A stretch of 64,000 nt of DNA from Dongia sedimenti (GCA_030715195.1 JAUYVI010000005.1:558001-622000), one strand, 5' to 3'. Counted from the stretch's first letter, positions 48,001-56,212 are shown. Numbers and translations are program-made. Notes: generated by a model from the sequence alone, not told the origin.

Positions 48001-48092
48001 CCTCGACGGCCCTGAGCCTGCTCATCGTGCCGGTCGTCTTCAGCTGCGTCCTTTCCGCCAAAACGCGCGTGGCGGCGCGCATCTTGCCTTGA
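45066..48092 (+). CDS. RND efflux transporter permease (HAE1-type)
   Basis: A 1008-residue inner-membrane proton-driven pump. It starts M-N-F-A-T-W-S-I-R-N-P-I-P-V-V-V-L-F. Twelve membrane helices flank two large periplasmic loops. The proton relay is I-L-V-D-D-V-I-V-E-V-E-N-I in helix 4 (Asp pair near 399), and the second half has G-V-V-T-K-N-S-I-L-L-V-E-Y. GAGGG precedes ATG 45066. The substrate cannot be read from sequence; divergence from AcrB suggests lipid, solvent or another amphiphile. It is the last gene of the mipA unit. Confidence 0.94.
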   Translation: MNFATWSIRNPIPVVVLFALLTIAGVWSFVRLPIQDMPDIENPAVKVVLSQPGATPGQLEVEVARPVENAIAPLDRLAHMQTTITEGQVTIEAEFELSKSLSDALSEVKEAVDGVRSTLPDDLEEPSVTEVNVLEDPLQVYAVKSSEMDDEALSWFLDDVVARRITKLAGVGRFERIGGVNREITVEVDPESATAIGVTPMIVSRALESMQQQLSGGRGTLGESDQSVRVSALVPDARSLEHLAISLPGGGYAALGEIARVRDGARDRTQIALLDGRVAVGFRIFSAKGADVTQMAHRVDAELGDLVATTRGLQIVRLSNTVDQTLEQYDGSMDMLYEGGALAMLVVWLFLRDWRATVVAAVALPLSILPAFAGMEALGFSLNTLTLLALAVTIGILVDDVIVEVENIKRHAIAGKPIKQATADAVVEIAIVVLATTLCLVCAFLPTTIMPGVPGMLFKQFGWTAIVAVLCSLLVARLLTPMMAAWLLKPDTKGERADGWLMRIYLATADWCLAHRLVTVAAAALFLTGSVLLVPLIPTGLIPADDVGNTTIDVEMAPGTALEATTGKTEEIRRALAAVSGVEHVLAIVGSGQEPGSGGNTAELLVTLAAKEYRPRLAVVEDQIRDALANVPGARFSVGSGGLGQSAELMLASADANALRVSVRAIEREMRGLAALSNIRSSASLERGEIVIRPDTLRTAERGIATEMIGDSVRVATGGDFDHEVGRLNFENRQVFLRVRLADPVRGDPRALADLRIPGAKGLVPLTSIAAISVESGPTQIDRFDRERTITISADLGSASYGATMAEVMALPSVKALPSSVSFIEAGDSEIAGDLQRGFITAIAAGIVCVYAVLVVLFKDFFQPVTILSAIPFSLGGALALLLISGSELDVPSLIGMVTLIGVVTKNSILLVEYAIMGIQDGGLSVRDALIDACHKRARPIVMTTVAMIAGMAPIAAGLGSDASFRQPMALAVIGGLITSTALSLLIVPVVFSCVLSAKTRVAARILP

Positions 48093-48157
48093 GGGACGAT
48101 CTGATGAAGTACGCCAGCACGTCAGACGCCGCACCTTTTGGGCCCTGATTCCGGGGC

Positions 48158-48418
48158 TCATTCAGGAGAGGCGCTGGCTTTCAAACGCACGCCGCGTCCA
48201 CGTCCGATGCTCTGGGAGTTCTCGCCGATGAGTTCGATTCCGGCCTGTTCCATCGCGGCCACGAGCTTCATCAGCGAGTCGACATTTCCGCGCACGACAC
48301 CATCGCTGGCTTCCATGCGTTGCACGGTTGGCAGAGAAAGACCCGATAGTTCGGCCATGTGCCGTTGATCAATTCCCAGGAGCGCTCGCGCGGCTTTCAT
48401 CTGCGCTCCAGTTATCAT
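48158..48418 (-). CDS. Small XRE-type HTH regulator, paralogue 1
   Basis: An 86-residue protein that is a single Cro/CI helix-turn-helix: M-K-A-A-R-A-L-L-G-I-D-Q-R-H-M-A-E-L-S-G-L-S, then T-V-Q-R-M-E-A-S, then D-S-L-M-K-L-V-A-A-M-E-Q-A-G-I-E-L-I, ending G-R-G-V-R-L-K. It is closely similar to the gene at 48672, which is divergent from it across a 253-bp AT-rich spacer. The two look like duplicates. It converges with the RND permease gene. Confidence 0.88.
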   Translation of the reverse strand: MITGAQMKAARALLGIDQRHMAELSGLSLPTVQRMEASDGVVRGNVDSLMKLVAAMEQAGIELIGENSQSIGRGRGVRLKASASPE

Positions 48419-48671
48419 TCTCTCGGCCTCTCAAACTGCTTCTGTCTCCACTAGATGCAAACTCACATATCAAAATAAATATGTGAAGTATTAATATTGA
48501 TGCATTCTATATAGGTGCGCGCTATCGCAATCTGCCGGTTCTTCAGATGCAACTCGACACGAGATACGCCATTGATATTGATATCTTAAACATCATAGTT
48601 TATCATATAACCATGCTAATACGATCTCAGAACGTTATATATGATGGTTCGACGATGGTAGGCAAGGCAGG
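48419..48671. promoter_or_regulatory. AT-rich divergent promoter/operator region between paralogous HTH genes
   Basis: A 253-bp spacer strikingly richer in A and T than its surroundings. It contains CACATAT/ATATGTG (48464-48485, 8-base centre), GATAT-TG-ATATC (48576-48587), and AACCAT (48611-48616) with ATGGTT (48646-48651). These inverted repeats are candidate binding sites for the two HTH proteins, which read outward from this spacer. The right side drives the operon leading into the hyf-like genes. Confidence 0.6.
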
Positions 48672-48956
48672 GTGATAACCGCCGCTCAGCTCAGAGCCGC
48701 TCGGGCGCTTCTCGGCATGGATCAGCGCAAGCTGGCGGAGCTGTCGGGGCTGTCGGTCCCGACCATTCAGCGCATGGAAGCCAGCGAGGCGACCATTCGC
48801 GGCAATGTGGATTCGCTCATGAAGTTGATCGCGGCCCTCGACGTCGCCGGCATCGAATTGATCGCGGAAGGCGCCATCAGCCAACCCGGTGGGCGTGGTG
48901 TGCGTCTGAGGTGTGCGCCGAATTCCGATGTCGCAACGACGGCGGGCGAAGTGTGA
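48672..48956 (+). CDS. Small XRE-type HTH regulator, paralogue 2, leading the hyf-like operon
   Basis: A 94-residue protein: A-R-A-L-L-G-M-D-Q-R-K-L-A-E-L-S-G-L-S, T-I-Q-R-M-E-A-S, N-V-D-S-L-M-K-L-I-A-A-L-D-V-A-G-I-E-L-I, G-R-G-V-R-L-R. It starts at GTG 48672 (M-I-T-A-A-Q), the same start context as its paralogue. Its stop overlaps the hyfB GTG start (GTGA), so regulator and membrane complex are translationally coupled; it is probably an autoregulator of the operon. Confidence 0.88.
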   Translation: MITAAQLRAARALLGMDQRKLAELSGLSVPTIQRMEASEATIRGNVDSLMKLIAALDVAGIELIAEGAISQPGGRGVRLRCAPNSDVATTAGEV

Positions 48957-50980
48957 GCGGCGTGGCACCAACGGTCGCGATCCTTTGCTGGTGTATCGCC
49001 GCACTCCTCGGAACCGCCACATTGGCGGTCGCCGCGAACCGATCGCGTGCGGCAACGCCCTTGATCTACGGTGCGACGCTCGCCGTCTGCGTCACGGCGT
49101 TCCTTCTTGCCCTGCGGTATCTGCTGAGCGAGCCTGTCGCCGCGGCGGTTCTGACGCTGCCGCTCGGCCTGCCTTGGATCGGCGCGCATCTCAGACTGGA
49201 CGCCCTCGCCGCGTTCTTCCTGATCATCGTCAACCTCGGCAGTGCGATGGCGAGCATTTACGGCCTCGGCTACGGCCGCCACGAGAAGACCCCACACAGA
49301 GTCTTGCCGTTCTTTCCGGCATTCATCGCGGGCATGAACCTTGTCGTTCTGGCGGATGACGCCTTCACTTTCCTTCTCTCCTGGGAGTTCATGTCGATCA
49401 CGTCCTGGGCGCTGGTCATGGCGCACCATCGCGACGAGGGCAACAGGAGAGCAGGCTACATCTATCTCGTGATGGCGAGCTTCGGAACGCTGGCTCTGTT
49501 GCTGGCTTTCGGCCTGCTGGCCGGCCAGAGCGGAAACTACGAGTTTTCGATGATCCGCACCGCCCATCATACGCCCTTGATCGTCGGTCTCGTGCTGGTC
49601 CTGCTGTTGCTCGGCGCCGGATCGAAAGCCGGGCTCGTGCCGCTCCATGTCTGGCTGCCGCTCGCGCATCCGGCGGCGCCGAGCCATGTCTCGGCGCTCA
49701 TGAGCGGCGTCATGACCAAGGTCGCGGTCTACGGCTTCATCCGCGTCGTCTTCGACCTGCTTGGCGAGCCCATGTGGTGGTCCAGCATCGTCGTGCTGGT
49801 CCTTGCCGGCGGTACCATGGTTCTTGGGATCCTGAGCGCATTGTTCGAGACCGACCTCAAGCGCCTCCTCGCTTACAGCACGATCGAGAATATCGGCATC
49901 ATCTTTGTCAGCCTCGGCCTCGCTCTCGCGTTTCAAGCGGATGGCATGGGATGGGCTGCCGCGCTGGCGTTAACCGCCGCGCTTTTTCACGCCTTGAACC
50001 ACTCCATCTTCAAGAGCCTACTCTTCTTCGGGGCAGGAGCCGTGCTGACGGCGACTGGCGAACGGGATCTGGACAAGCTGGGCGGGCTGATCCACCGAAT
50101 GCCGGTCACCAGCTTTGCGTTTCTGGTCGGTTGCGTCGCGATCTCCGCGCTTCCACCGTTGAACGGCTTTGCCTCCGAGTGGCTCATCTTCCAGGCCATC
50201 TTGCAGAGCCCGGTCGTGCCACAGTGGGGCCTCAAAATCATGCTGCCCGCGGTCGGCGGCCTGCTGGCGTTCTCGGCCGCTTTGGTCGCGGCTTGTTTTG
50301 TCAGGGCGTTCGGGACGGCATTTCTCGGGCGGCCGAGGACACCGGCGGCGGAGCGGGCGCGGGAGGTCGACCGCTACTCGCTGGCCGCAATGCTCGGCCT
50401 GGTCGCGCTCTGCGTGCTGACTGGAATCCTCCCCGGCCTCGTGATCGACGGCGTATCTCCCGTGACCCAGGCGTTGCTTGGCGCCCGGATGCCGGCGCAG
50501 ACCGGCATACCGTGGTTTTCGATCGTGCCGATCGCGCAGGGTCGCAGTTCCTATAACGGCCTGCTGGTGCTTCTCTTCATCGCGTCCTCCGCGTCGCTCG
50601 CAGCCTTCGTCATCCACCGACTGGCCTCGCGTGCGGTACGTCGCGGTCTTCCCTGGGGCTGTGGCCTCCCGGGTTTGACCTCGGCGATGCAGTACACCCC
50701 CGGCAGCTTCGCGCAGCCGCTCCGTCGGGTCTTCGGCACCGTGACATTCCGCGCCCGCGAACGGGTCGAAATGCCAAGACCGGGCGACATGCGTCCGGCC
50801 AGATTGACCGTTGAGATGCGCGACCTCATCTGGGACGGTCTCTATGCCCCGATCGTTGCCATCATCGGCTTTGCCGCCGATCATCTCAACCGGCTGCAGT
50901 TTCTCACCATCCGCCGTTACCTCAGCCTGGTCTTTCTGTCGCTCGTCACCTTGCTGCTGGTGCTGACGCTATGGTCCTGA
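48953..50980 (+). CDS. hyfB: Hydrogenase-4-type membrane subunit B (NuoL/N-like antiporter)
   Basis: A 675-residue protein with about 16 membrane helices, homologous to the ion-pumping subunits of complex I and Mrp antiporters. Conserved lysines and a helix-breaking region can be seen around G-S-K-A-G-L-V-P-L-H-V-W-L-P-L-A-H-P-A-A-P-S-H-V-S-A. The Glu of the pump is likely in L-L-S-W-E-F-M-S-I-T-S-W. The GTG 48953 start overlaps the HTH stop. It overlaps hyfC by 10 bases. Confidence 0.9.
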   Translation: MSGVAPTVAILCWCIAALLGTATLAVAANRSRAATPLIYGATLAVCVTAFLLALRYLLSEPVAAAVLTLPLGLPWIGAHLRLDALAAFFLIIVNLGSAMASIYGLGYGRHEKTPHRVLPFFPAFIAGMNLVVLADDAFTFLLSWEFMSITSWALVMAHHRDEGNRRAGYIYLVMASFGTLALLLAFGLLAGQSGNYEFSMIRTAHHTPLIVGLVLVLLLLGAGSKAGLVPLHVWLPLAHPAAPSHVSALMSGVMTKVAVYGFIRVVFDLLGEPMWWSSIVVLVLAGGTMVLGILSALFETDLKRLLAYSTIENIGIIFVSLGLALAFQADGMGWAAALALTAALFHALNHSIFKSLLFFGAGAVLTATGERDLDKLGGLIHRMPVTSFAFLVGCVAISALPPLNGFASEWLIFQAILQSPVVPQWGLKIMLPAVGGLLAFSAALVAACFVRAFGTAFLGRPRTPAAERAREVDRYSLAAMLGLVALCVLTGILPGLVIDGVSPVTQALLGARMPAQTGIPWFSIVPIAQGRSSYNGLLVLLFIASSASLAAFVIHRLASRAVRRGLPWGCGLPGLTSAMQYTPGSFAQPLRRVFGTVTFRARERVEMPRPGDMRPARLTVEMRDLIWDGLYAPIVAIIGFAADHLNRLQFLTIRRYLSLVFLSLVTLLLVLTLWS

Positions 50981-51927
50981 TCTCCGAAATTCTCGTTCAG
51001 GGATTGCAGATGGCGGCGGTGCTATTGCTTGCGCCGCTGCTCACCGGTCTTGTTCGCAAGGTCAAGGCAAGGCTGCTGCGTCGCCGCGGGCCATCGGTGT
51101 TTCAGCCCTATCGCGACCTTCTGCGCCTGCTTCGCAAGGAAGTGGTCCTGGCCGAAAACGCCTCATGGCTGTTCCGGGTCACGCCCTACCTGATCTTCGC
51201 CACCACCTGGGTTGCCGCCGCCCTTATCCCGACCTTCGCAACCGGCCTTCTGTTCAGCTGGACGGCGGATCTCATCGCGATCATTGCGCTCCTGGGAAGC
51301 GCGCGCTTCTTCCTGGCCCTGGCCGGCATGGATATCGGCACGAGCTTCGGCGGCATCGGGTCTAGCCGCGAAATGATGATCGCGACGCTGGCCGAGCCGG
51401 CAATGCTGCTCAGCGTCTTCTCCCTGGCTCTCCTGGCCGGTTCGACCCAGCTATCGACGATCGCGACCTTCATGGCCTCGACTCACGTCGGGCTCCGCGT
51501 AACGCTCGGGATGGTGCTGATTGCTCTCATCATCGTCGCCCTTGCGGAGAATGCACGGATTCCGGTCGACAATCCGGCCACCCATCTGGAACTGACCATG
51601 GTGCACGAGGCGATGATCCTCGAATATTCAGGGCGTCACCTCGCGATGATCGAGCTCGCAAGCTGGCTCAAGTTGCTCCTCTATGTCTCGTTGATCGCCA
51701 CCGTGTTCGCTCCATGGCAGATCGCCGTCTCGGGCTCCGGCCCGGTCGCGTATCTCATCGGATTCGCCGCCTATCTCGGGAAACTGGCCGGCAGCGGCTT
51801 TCTTCTGGCCGTGTTCGAAACCTCGATCGCCAAGATGAGAGTCTTCCGCGTGCCGCAATTCCTGGGCATGGCACTCATGCTGGGGCTGCTTGGCACGCTC
51901 CTGCTGTTCGTGTCGCGGAGCATGTGA
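50971..51927 (+). CDS. hyfC: Hydrogenase-4-type membrane subunit C (NuoH/HycD-like)
   Basis: A 318-residue membrane protein with eight helices, homologous to NuoH, the subunit linking the hydrophilic arm to the membrane arm. Typical motifs are R-R-G-P-S-V-F-Q-P-Y-R-D-L-L-R-L, E-N-A-R-I-P-V-D-N-P-A-T-H-L-E-L-T-M-V-H-E and L-E-Y-S-G. The acidic residues needed for coupling (E-x-x-R and H-E) are intact. It overlaps hyfB and ends at the hyfE start (TGATG). Confidence 0.92.
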   Translation: MVLISEILVQGLQMAAVLLLAPLLTGLVRKVKARLLRRRGPSVFQPYRDLLRLLRKEVVLAENASWLFRVTPYLIFATTWVAAALIPTFATGLLFSWTADLIAIIALLGSARFFLALAGMDIGTSFGGIGSSREMMIATLAEPAMLLSVFSLALLAGSTQLSTIATFMASTHVGLRVTLGMVLIALIIVALAENARIPVDNPATHLELTMVHEAMILEYSGRHLAMIELASWLKLLLYVSLIATVFAPWQIAVSGSGPVAYLIGFAAYLGKLAGSGFLLAVFETSIAKMRVFRVPQFLGMALMLGLLGTLLLFVSRSM

Positions 51928-52589
51928 TGCACGGCATAGCGTTCGACGTCGCGCACCTACTGGCCGGCAGCCTGGTCCTGATCAGCTTCATGATGCTGTA
52001 CCAGGATCGGCTCTACGCCCTGCTCAATGTCTTTGCTCTTCATGCACTGGTTCTCGCACTTTCGGTCGCCTGGCAAGCCTTCACCCAGCACGCGCCGCAT
52101 CTCTATGTCACTGCGGCAATCGCACTGATCTTCAAGGCAATCATCATTCCGGTCGCGCTTCACCGCATCATCCAGAAACTCGGCATCCACCGCGATATCG
52201 AGACCGTCGTCGGCATTGGCCTGACGATGCTCGTGGGCATTGGCCTGGTCGCCCTCTCCATGGCCCTGATGCTGCGCGTGACCTCGGCGGCCGACCCGCT
52301 GGCGCGCGAGGACCTCACCTTCGCCTTGTCGGTCGTCTTGCTCGGCTTGCTCATCATGATCACGCGCCGCAACGCGGTTAGCCAGGTTGTCGGCTTCATG
52401 TCGCTGGAGAACGGGCTCGTGCTGGCCGCGACCGGCGCCAAGGGCATGCCGCTGGTCGTCGAGTTCAGCGTGGCCTTCTCGATCCTGATCGCCTTCATTG
52501 TCATAGGCGTCTTCCTGTTTCGAATCCGCGAACGCTTCGACACCGTGGACGACCGGGCGCTCGACGATTTCAGAGGCGAACGCAGATGA
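51927..52589 (+). CDS. hyfE: Hydrogenase-4-type membrane subunit E (HyfE)
   Basis: A 220-residue protein with seven predicted helices. HyfE is related to NuoK/MrpC-type subunits; recognisable segments are A-L-I-F-K-A-I-I-I-P-V-A-L-H-R-I-I and F-M-S-L-E-N-G-L-V-L-A. The start ATG 51927 shares one base with the hyfC stop, and its stop overlaps hyfF (ATGA at 52586). Confidence 0.9.
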   Translation: MHGIAFDVAHLLAGSLVLISFMMLYQDRLYALLNVFALHALVLALSVAWQAFTQHAPHLYVTAAIALIFKAIIIPVALHRIIQKLGIHRDIETVVGIGLTMLVGIGLVALSMALMLRVTSAADPLAREDLTFALSVVLLGLLIMITRRNAVSQVVGFMSLENGLVLAATGAKGMPLVVEFSVAFSILIAFIVIGVFLFRIRERFDTVDDRALDDFRGERR

Positions 52590-54037
52590 GCCCGTTCACC
52601 TTCGACGCGGTGACCGCCGTCCTGTTGATACCGATCGTGGCGGCGGCCATTCTGGCCATCCTGCCCGGCTACCGGGTGACGGCGCGATTGAACATCCTGG
52701 CCAGCCTCCTCACGCTGCTGTCCGCACTGTCGCTGCTTGTGGCCGATCGTCCGTCGCCGGGCCAGTATCTGCTCATCGACGATCTCAATATCGTCTTTAT
52801 CGTGCTGAATTCCGTGGTGGCGTTCACCACCAGTATCTTCAGCGCGAGCTATATCGCCCACGAGTTGGAGACGGGGCGGCTGACTCCGACCTATCTTCGA
52901 TTCTACCACGCCATGTACCAGATCATGATGTTCGGTATGAACCTCGCGTTCGTATCGAACAACATCGGCCTGATGTGGGTGGCGGTCGAGCTGGCGACGC
53001 TCACCACCGTGCTCATGGTCGGCATCTACCGGACGCACGAAGCCCTGGAGGCCGCCTGGAAATATTTCATCCTGGGCAGCGTCGGCATCGCGTTCGCGCT
53101 GTTCGGCACCATCCTGGTCTACATGGCCGCGCGGCCGGTCGTCGGCGAAGGCCAGGATGCCATGGTCTGGACCCTCCTGATCCAACGCGCCGCTGCCTTC
53201 GATCCGGCCCTGCTCAATGTTGCTTTCGTCTTTCTGCTGCTCGGCTACGGCACCAAGGTGGGTCTCGCCCCTCTTCATGCCTGGTTGCCCGATGCGCATG
53301 CGGAAGGCCCGACGCCGATCTCGGCCGTCCTGTCGGGGCTGCTCCTGAATGTTGCCTTGTACGCCGTGTTGCGCTTCAAGATCCTGCTTGCCGCGAGCCC
53401 GCAGGCGATCGCACCCGGCCCGTTGATGGTGACGATGGGGCTGGTTTCGCTGATATTCGCGGCGTTCATGCTTTACCGCCGGCGCGATATCAAGCGCATG
53501 TTCGCCTATTCCTCGATCGAGCATATGGGCATCATCGTCTTTGCTTTCGGCATGGGCGGTCCGCTCGCCAATTTCGCCGGGCTGCTGCACATGGTCATGC
53601 ACAGCTTGACGAAATCGGCGATCTTCTTCGCCGTCGGGCATATCGCGCAGGTCAAGGGTACGCAGAAGATCGCCGACATCCGAGGCTTGACGGAGAGCCA
53701 TCCCGGCCTTGGCTGGGGTCTGGTGATCGGCGTTATCGCGATCTCCGGCCTGCCGCCGCTCGGCATCTTCATGAGCGAGTTCCTGGTCGTGAGCTCGACC
53801 TTTGCCCGGCAGCCCTTGCTGGCCATTCCGCTGGTCTTCGGGCTTCTGGTCGCGTTCGGTGCGCTGCTGCTGCGCCTTGGCGGGCTGGCATTCGGCCCGC
53901 CGCACGGAAGCGATGCACCGGCCCAGGCCTCATATCTTCCGATGTATGCGCATTTGGCGCTCGTGCTGATCGCCGGCATCTACCTCCCGCCGGAATTGGT
54001 CGCCTGGTTTCAGCACGTAGCGCAGCTTCTTGGCTAG
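52586..54037 (+). CDS. hyfF: Hydrogenase-4-type membrane subunit F (NuoN-like antiporter)
   Basis: A 483-residue antiporter-like protein with about 14 helices. Conserved blocks are W-V-A-V-E-L-A-T-L-T-T-V-L (pump Glu), Y-G-T-K-V-G-L-A-P-L-H-A-W-L-P-D-A-H-A-E-G-P-T-P-I-S-A, and the second half-channel K-R-M-F-A-Y-S-S-I-E-H-M-G. It provides a second ion-translocating unit besides HyfB. It is separated from hyfG by 18 bp. Confidence 0.92.
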   Translation: MSPFTFDAVTAVLLIPIVAAAILAILPGYRVTARLNILASLLTLLSALSLLVADRPSPGQYLLIDDLNIVFIVLNSVVAFTTSIFSASYIAHELETGRLTPTYLRFYHAMYQIMMFGMNLAFVSNNIGLMWVAVELATLTTVLMVGIYRTHEALEAAWKYFILGSVGIAFALFGTILVYMAARPVVGEGQDAMVWTLLIQRAAAFDPALLNVAFVFLLLGYGTKVGLAPLHAWLPDAHAEGPTPISAVLSGLLLNVALYAVLRFKILLAASPQAIAPGPLMVTMGLVSLIFAAFMLYRRRDIKRMFAYSSIEHMGIIVFAFGMGGPLANFAGLLHMVMHSLTKSAIFFAVGHIAQVKGTQKIADIRGLTESHPGLGWGLVIGVIAISGLPPLGIFMSEFLVVSSTFARQPLLAIPLVFGLLVAFGALLLRLGGLAFGPPHGSDAPAQASYLPMYAHLALVLIAGIYLPPELVAWFQHVAQLLG

Positions 54038-54055
54038 GGACGAGGTGGAGCGAGC

Positions 54056-55564
54056 ATGTCAGCGCTGACCGATCTCTTCCGGACCGACCGCGTTCAGCAT
54101 CATGGACCCTGTCCGCGCGCCGCCGTCGATTCCGCGGTCTGGGATTTTGCCTGCGGAGAGCTTGCCGAAGGCCGCTGGACTCTGCTCGGGCTCTGGGGTG
54201 AGACGGACACCGTCCACATGGCGCTGCTCGAGGAGCAGGCCGGGGAGATCGGAATCATCAGCCTGCCATCTCGGGATGGCCGATATCCGTCGGTGGGACG
54301 GCGGCATCCTCCGGCGATCAACCTGGAGCGCGCCATCCACGATCTCTTCGGCCTCGAGGCCGAGGGTCTGGCGGATACCCGTCCATGGCTCGATCACGGC
54401 AATTGGGGCATGCGCCATCCGCTCGGATCCCGGGAACCCGGCGGGTCACCGTCACCTTACGAGTTCCTGCAGGCCGAGGGCCCGGGCCTGAACCAGATCG
54501 CGGTTGGGCCCGTGCATGCCGGCATCATCGAGCCCGGCCATTTTCGCTTCACGGCAAACGGCGAGACCGTAGTCCGCCTCGAGGAGCGCCTGGGCTACAC
54601 GCACAAGGGCATCGAAGGCCTCATGATCGGTGCCGATCTCGAGCGGGCGGTTCGGCTCGCCTCCAGGACGTCGGGCGACAGCACGGTCGCCTATGCTCTG
54701 GCTTTTTCACAGGCTGCCGAGGCGGCGTTGCGGATGGAGGTGCCCCCGCGCGCCGTCTGGATTCGCGCTCTGATGGTGGAATTGGAGCGCCTCGCGAACC
54801 ATCTCGGCGATATCGGCGCGATCTGCAACGACGCCAGTTTCTCGTTCATGCATGCCCATTGCGGCGCGCTCCGCGAACGGGTTCTGCGCGCAGCACATAT
54901 CGCCTTCGGCCACCGCTTGATGCGCGATGGCGTGGTGCCGGGCGGCGTCGCCGTCGATCTGGACGCTGAAAAATGGAACGCGATCCGGACGGTCGTCGCC
55001 GAAATCCGTCGGCAGTTTCCGAAGCTGATCGCGATCTATGACGATACCTCCTCATTGCAGAACAGGACGGTCACGACCGGCGTGCTTGCGCCGGAGCTCG
55101 CACGCCGATACGGCGTGGGCGGCTATGTCGGTCGGGCATCGGGGCGAAACTTCGACGCCCGCCGCATGGCGGGATGTTCTCCCTACGACGTTCTTCGCTT
55201 CGATGTGCCGGTGCTGGTCGAGGGCGATGTGAATGCCCGCGTCTGGATTCGCATTCGCGAGGTCGAACAGAGCCTTTCGTTGGTCGAGCAGATCGCCGAC
55301 CAACTGCCGGCCGGCCAGATTCGCGGCGTGATCGCGGCGGTGCACGAACCGCGGGAAGGTTTCGCGCTGGTTGAAGGTTTTCGCGGCGACGTTCTGGCCT
55401 GGCTTCGCCTGGGGGCGGATGGCAGCGTGGTGCGCTGCCATTTGCGTGATCCGTCCTGGTTTCAATGGCCTCTCTTGGAGGCGGTGATCGAGGGCAATAT
55501 CGTCGCCGACTTTCCCCTCTGCAACAAGTCGTTCAACTGCTCCTATTCGGGACACGATCTCTAA
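54056..55564 (+). CDS. hyfG: HyfG-like large subunit lacking Ni-Fe ligands (Ehr type)
   Basis: A 502-residue fusion of a NuoC-like domain (1 to about 140) and a NuoD-like hydrogenase large-subunit domain. In active group 4 hydrogenases the first C-x2-C lies in an R-x-C-G-x-C stretch; here the aligned segment is S-R-T-S-G-D-S (about 203-209), with both Cys replaced. The C-terminal D-P-C-x2-C is D-P-S-W-F-Q-W (about 465-471). Hence no Ni-Fe centre can form. The two cysteines near the end (L-C-N-K-S-F-N-C) are at another position. This matches the energy-converting hydrogenase-related (Ehr) complexes. The electron donor and acceptor are unknown. Confidence 0.85.
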   Translation: MSALTDLFRTDRVQHHGPCPRAAVDSAVWDFACGELAEGRWTLLGLWGETDTVHMALLEEQAGEIGIISLPSRDGRYPSVGRRHPPAINLERAIHDLFGLEAEGLADTRPWLDHGNWGMRHPLGSREPGGSPSPYEFLQAEGPGLNQIAVGPVHAGIIEPGHFRFTANGETVVRLEERLGYTHKGIEGLMIGADLERAVRLASRTSGDSTVAYALAFSQAAEAALRMEVPPRAVWIRALMVELERLANHLGDIGAICNDASFSFMHAHCGALRERVLRAAHIAFGHRLMRDGVVPGGVAVDLDAEKWNAIRTVVAEIRRQFPKLIAIYDDTSSLQNRTVTTGVLAPELARRYGVGGYVGRASGRNFDARRMAGCSPYDVLRFDVPVLVEGDVNARVWIRIREVEQSLSLVEQIADQLPAGQIRGVIAAVHEPREGFALVEGFRGDVLAWLRLGADGSVVRCHLRDPSWFQWPLLEAVIEGNIVADFPLCNKSFNCSYSGHDL

Positions 55565-55575
55565 GGCTGGCAATA

Positions 55576-56091
55576 ATGCGAAGGTTGTTCTTCGACGCCC
55601 TGATCCGACCGCCGCTTTCGGAGCGGCCGCCCTCCCTTGACGCCGCCGCGGAGCATGAACTCGCCGCTGCGCTTGGCCGCGAGGCGCGCAAGCGGTTGGG
55701 GCGTAGCCTCTCCATTCGCGAGGTCGATGCCGGCTCCTGCAATGGCTGCGAGCTGGAGATCAATGCACTCAACAATCCGTTCTACGACATCGAGCGGTTC
55801 GGCATCCGATTCGTCGCTTCGCCGCGCCATGCCGATGTGTTGCTGGTCACCGGCCCGGTGACCAAGAATATGCGCGAAGCCTTGAAACGGACTTATGACG
55901 CGGTCCCCAACCCAAAATGGGTCGTTGCGGCCGGTGGCTGTGCGCGAGACGGCGGCTGCTTTGCCGGCAGCTACGCGGTCGTCGGCGGCGTGTCGGAGGT
56001 CGTGCCGGTGGACCTCCACATACCCGGGTGTCCGCCATCACCAACGGACATTCTCAAGGGGTTGTTGGCGCTACTCGCAGCCAACGCGTGA
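55576..56091 (+). CDS. hyfI: HyfI-like small subunit (NuoB-like)
   Basis: A 171-residue NuoB-like protein. The N2-type 4Fe-4S ligands are intact: S-C-N-G-C-E-L-E (Cys about 55 and 58), G-G-C-A-R-D-G-G-C (about 122) and I-P-G-C-P-P-S-P (about 152). So this subunit can carry an electron-transfer cluster even though HyfG lacks Ni-Fe. ATG 55576 follows the hyfG stop by 11 bases. The hyfH (NuoI-like ferredoxin) and hyfA genes expected in a full operon are not seen; this is the last gene. Confidence 0.9.
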   Translation: MRRLFFDALIRPPLSERPPSLDAAAEHELAAALGREARKRLGRSLSIREVDAGSCNGCELEINALNNPFYDIERFGIRFVASPRHADVLLVTGPVTKNMREALKRTYDAVPNPKWVVAAGGCARDGGCFAGSYAVVGGVSEVVPVDLHIPGCPPSPTDILKGLLALLAANA

Positions 56092-56212
56092 ATGAGTTCC
56101 TATGCTGCGCCTCTGCCACGCGGGGCTTGTTGCGGCGTTGCCGTGATACGGGCCAGCTGCATCCAGGCGTGATGGTGCTCTAAATCCCGATTCTCTGTAC
56201 AGGTCACCCGCG

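Noticed and set aside
54056-55564. Calling the hyf-like operon an active Ni-Fe hydrogenase
   Set aside because: Both C-x-x-C ligand pairs in the large subunit are replaced, and no HyfH or HyfA subunit is present.
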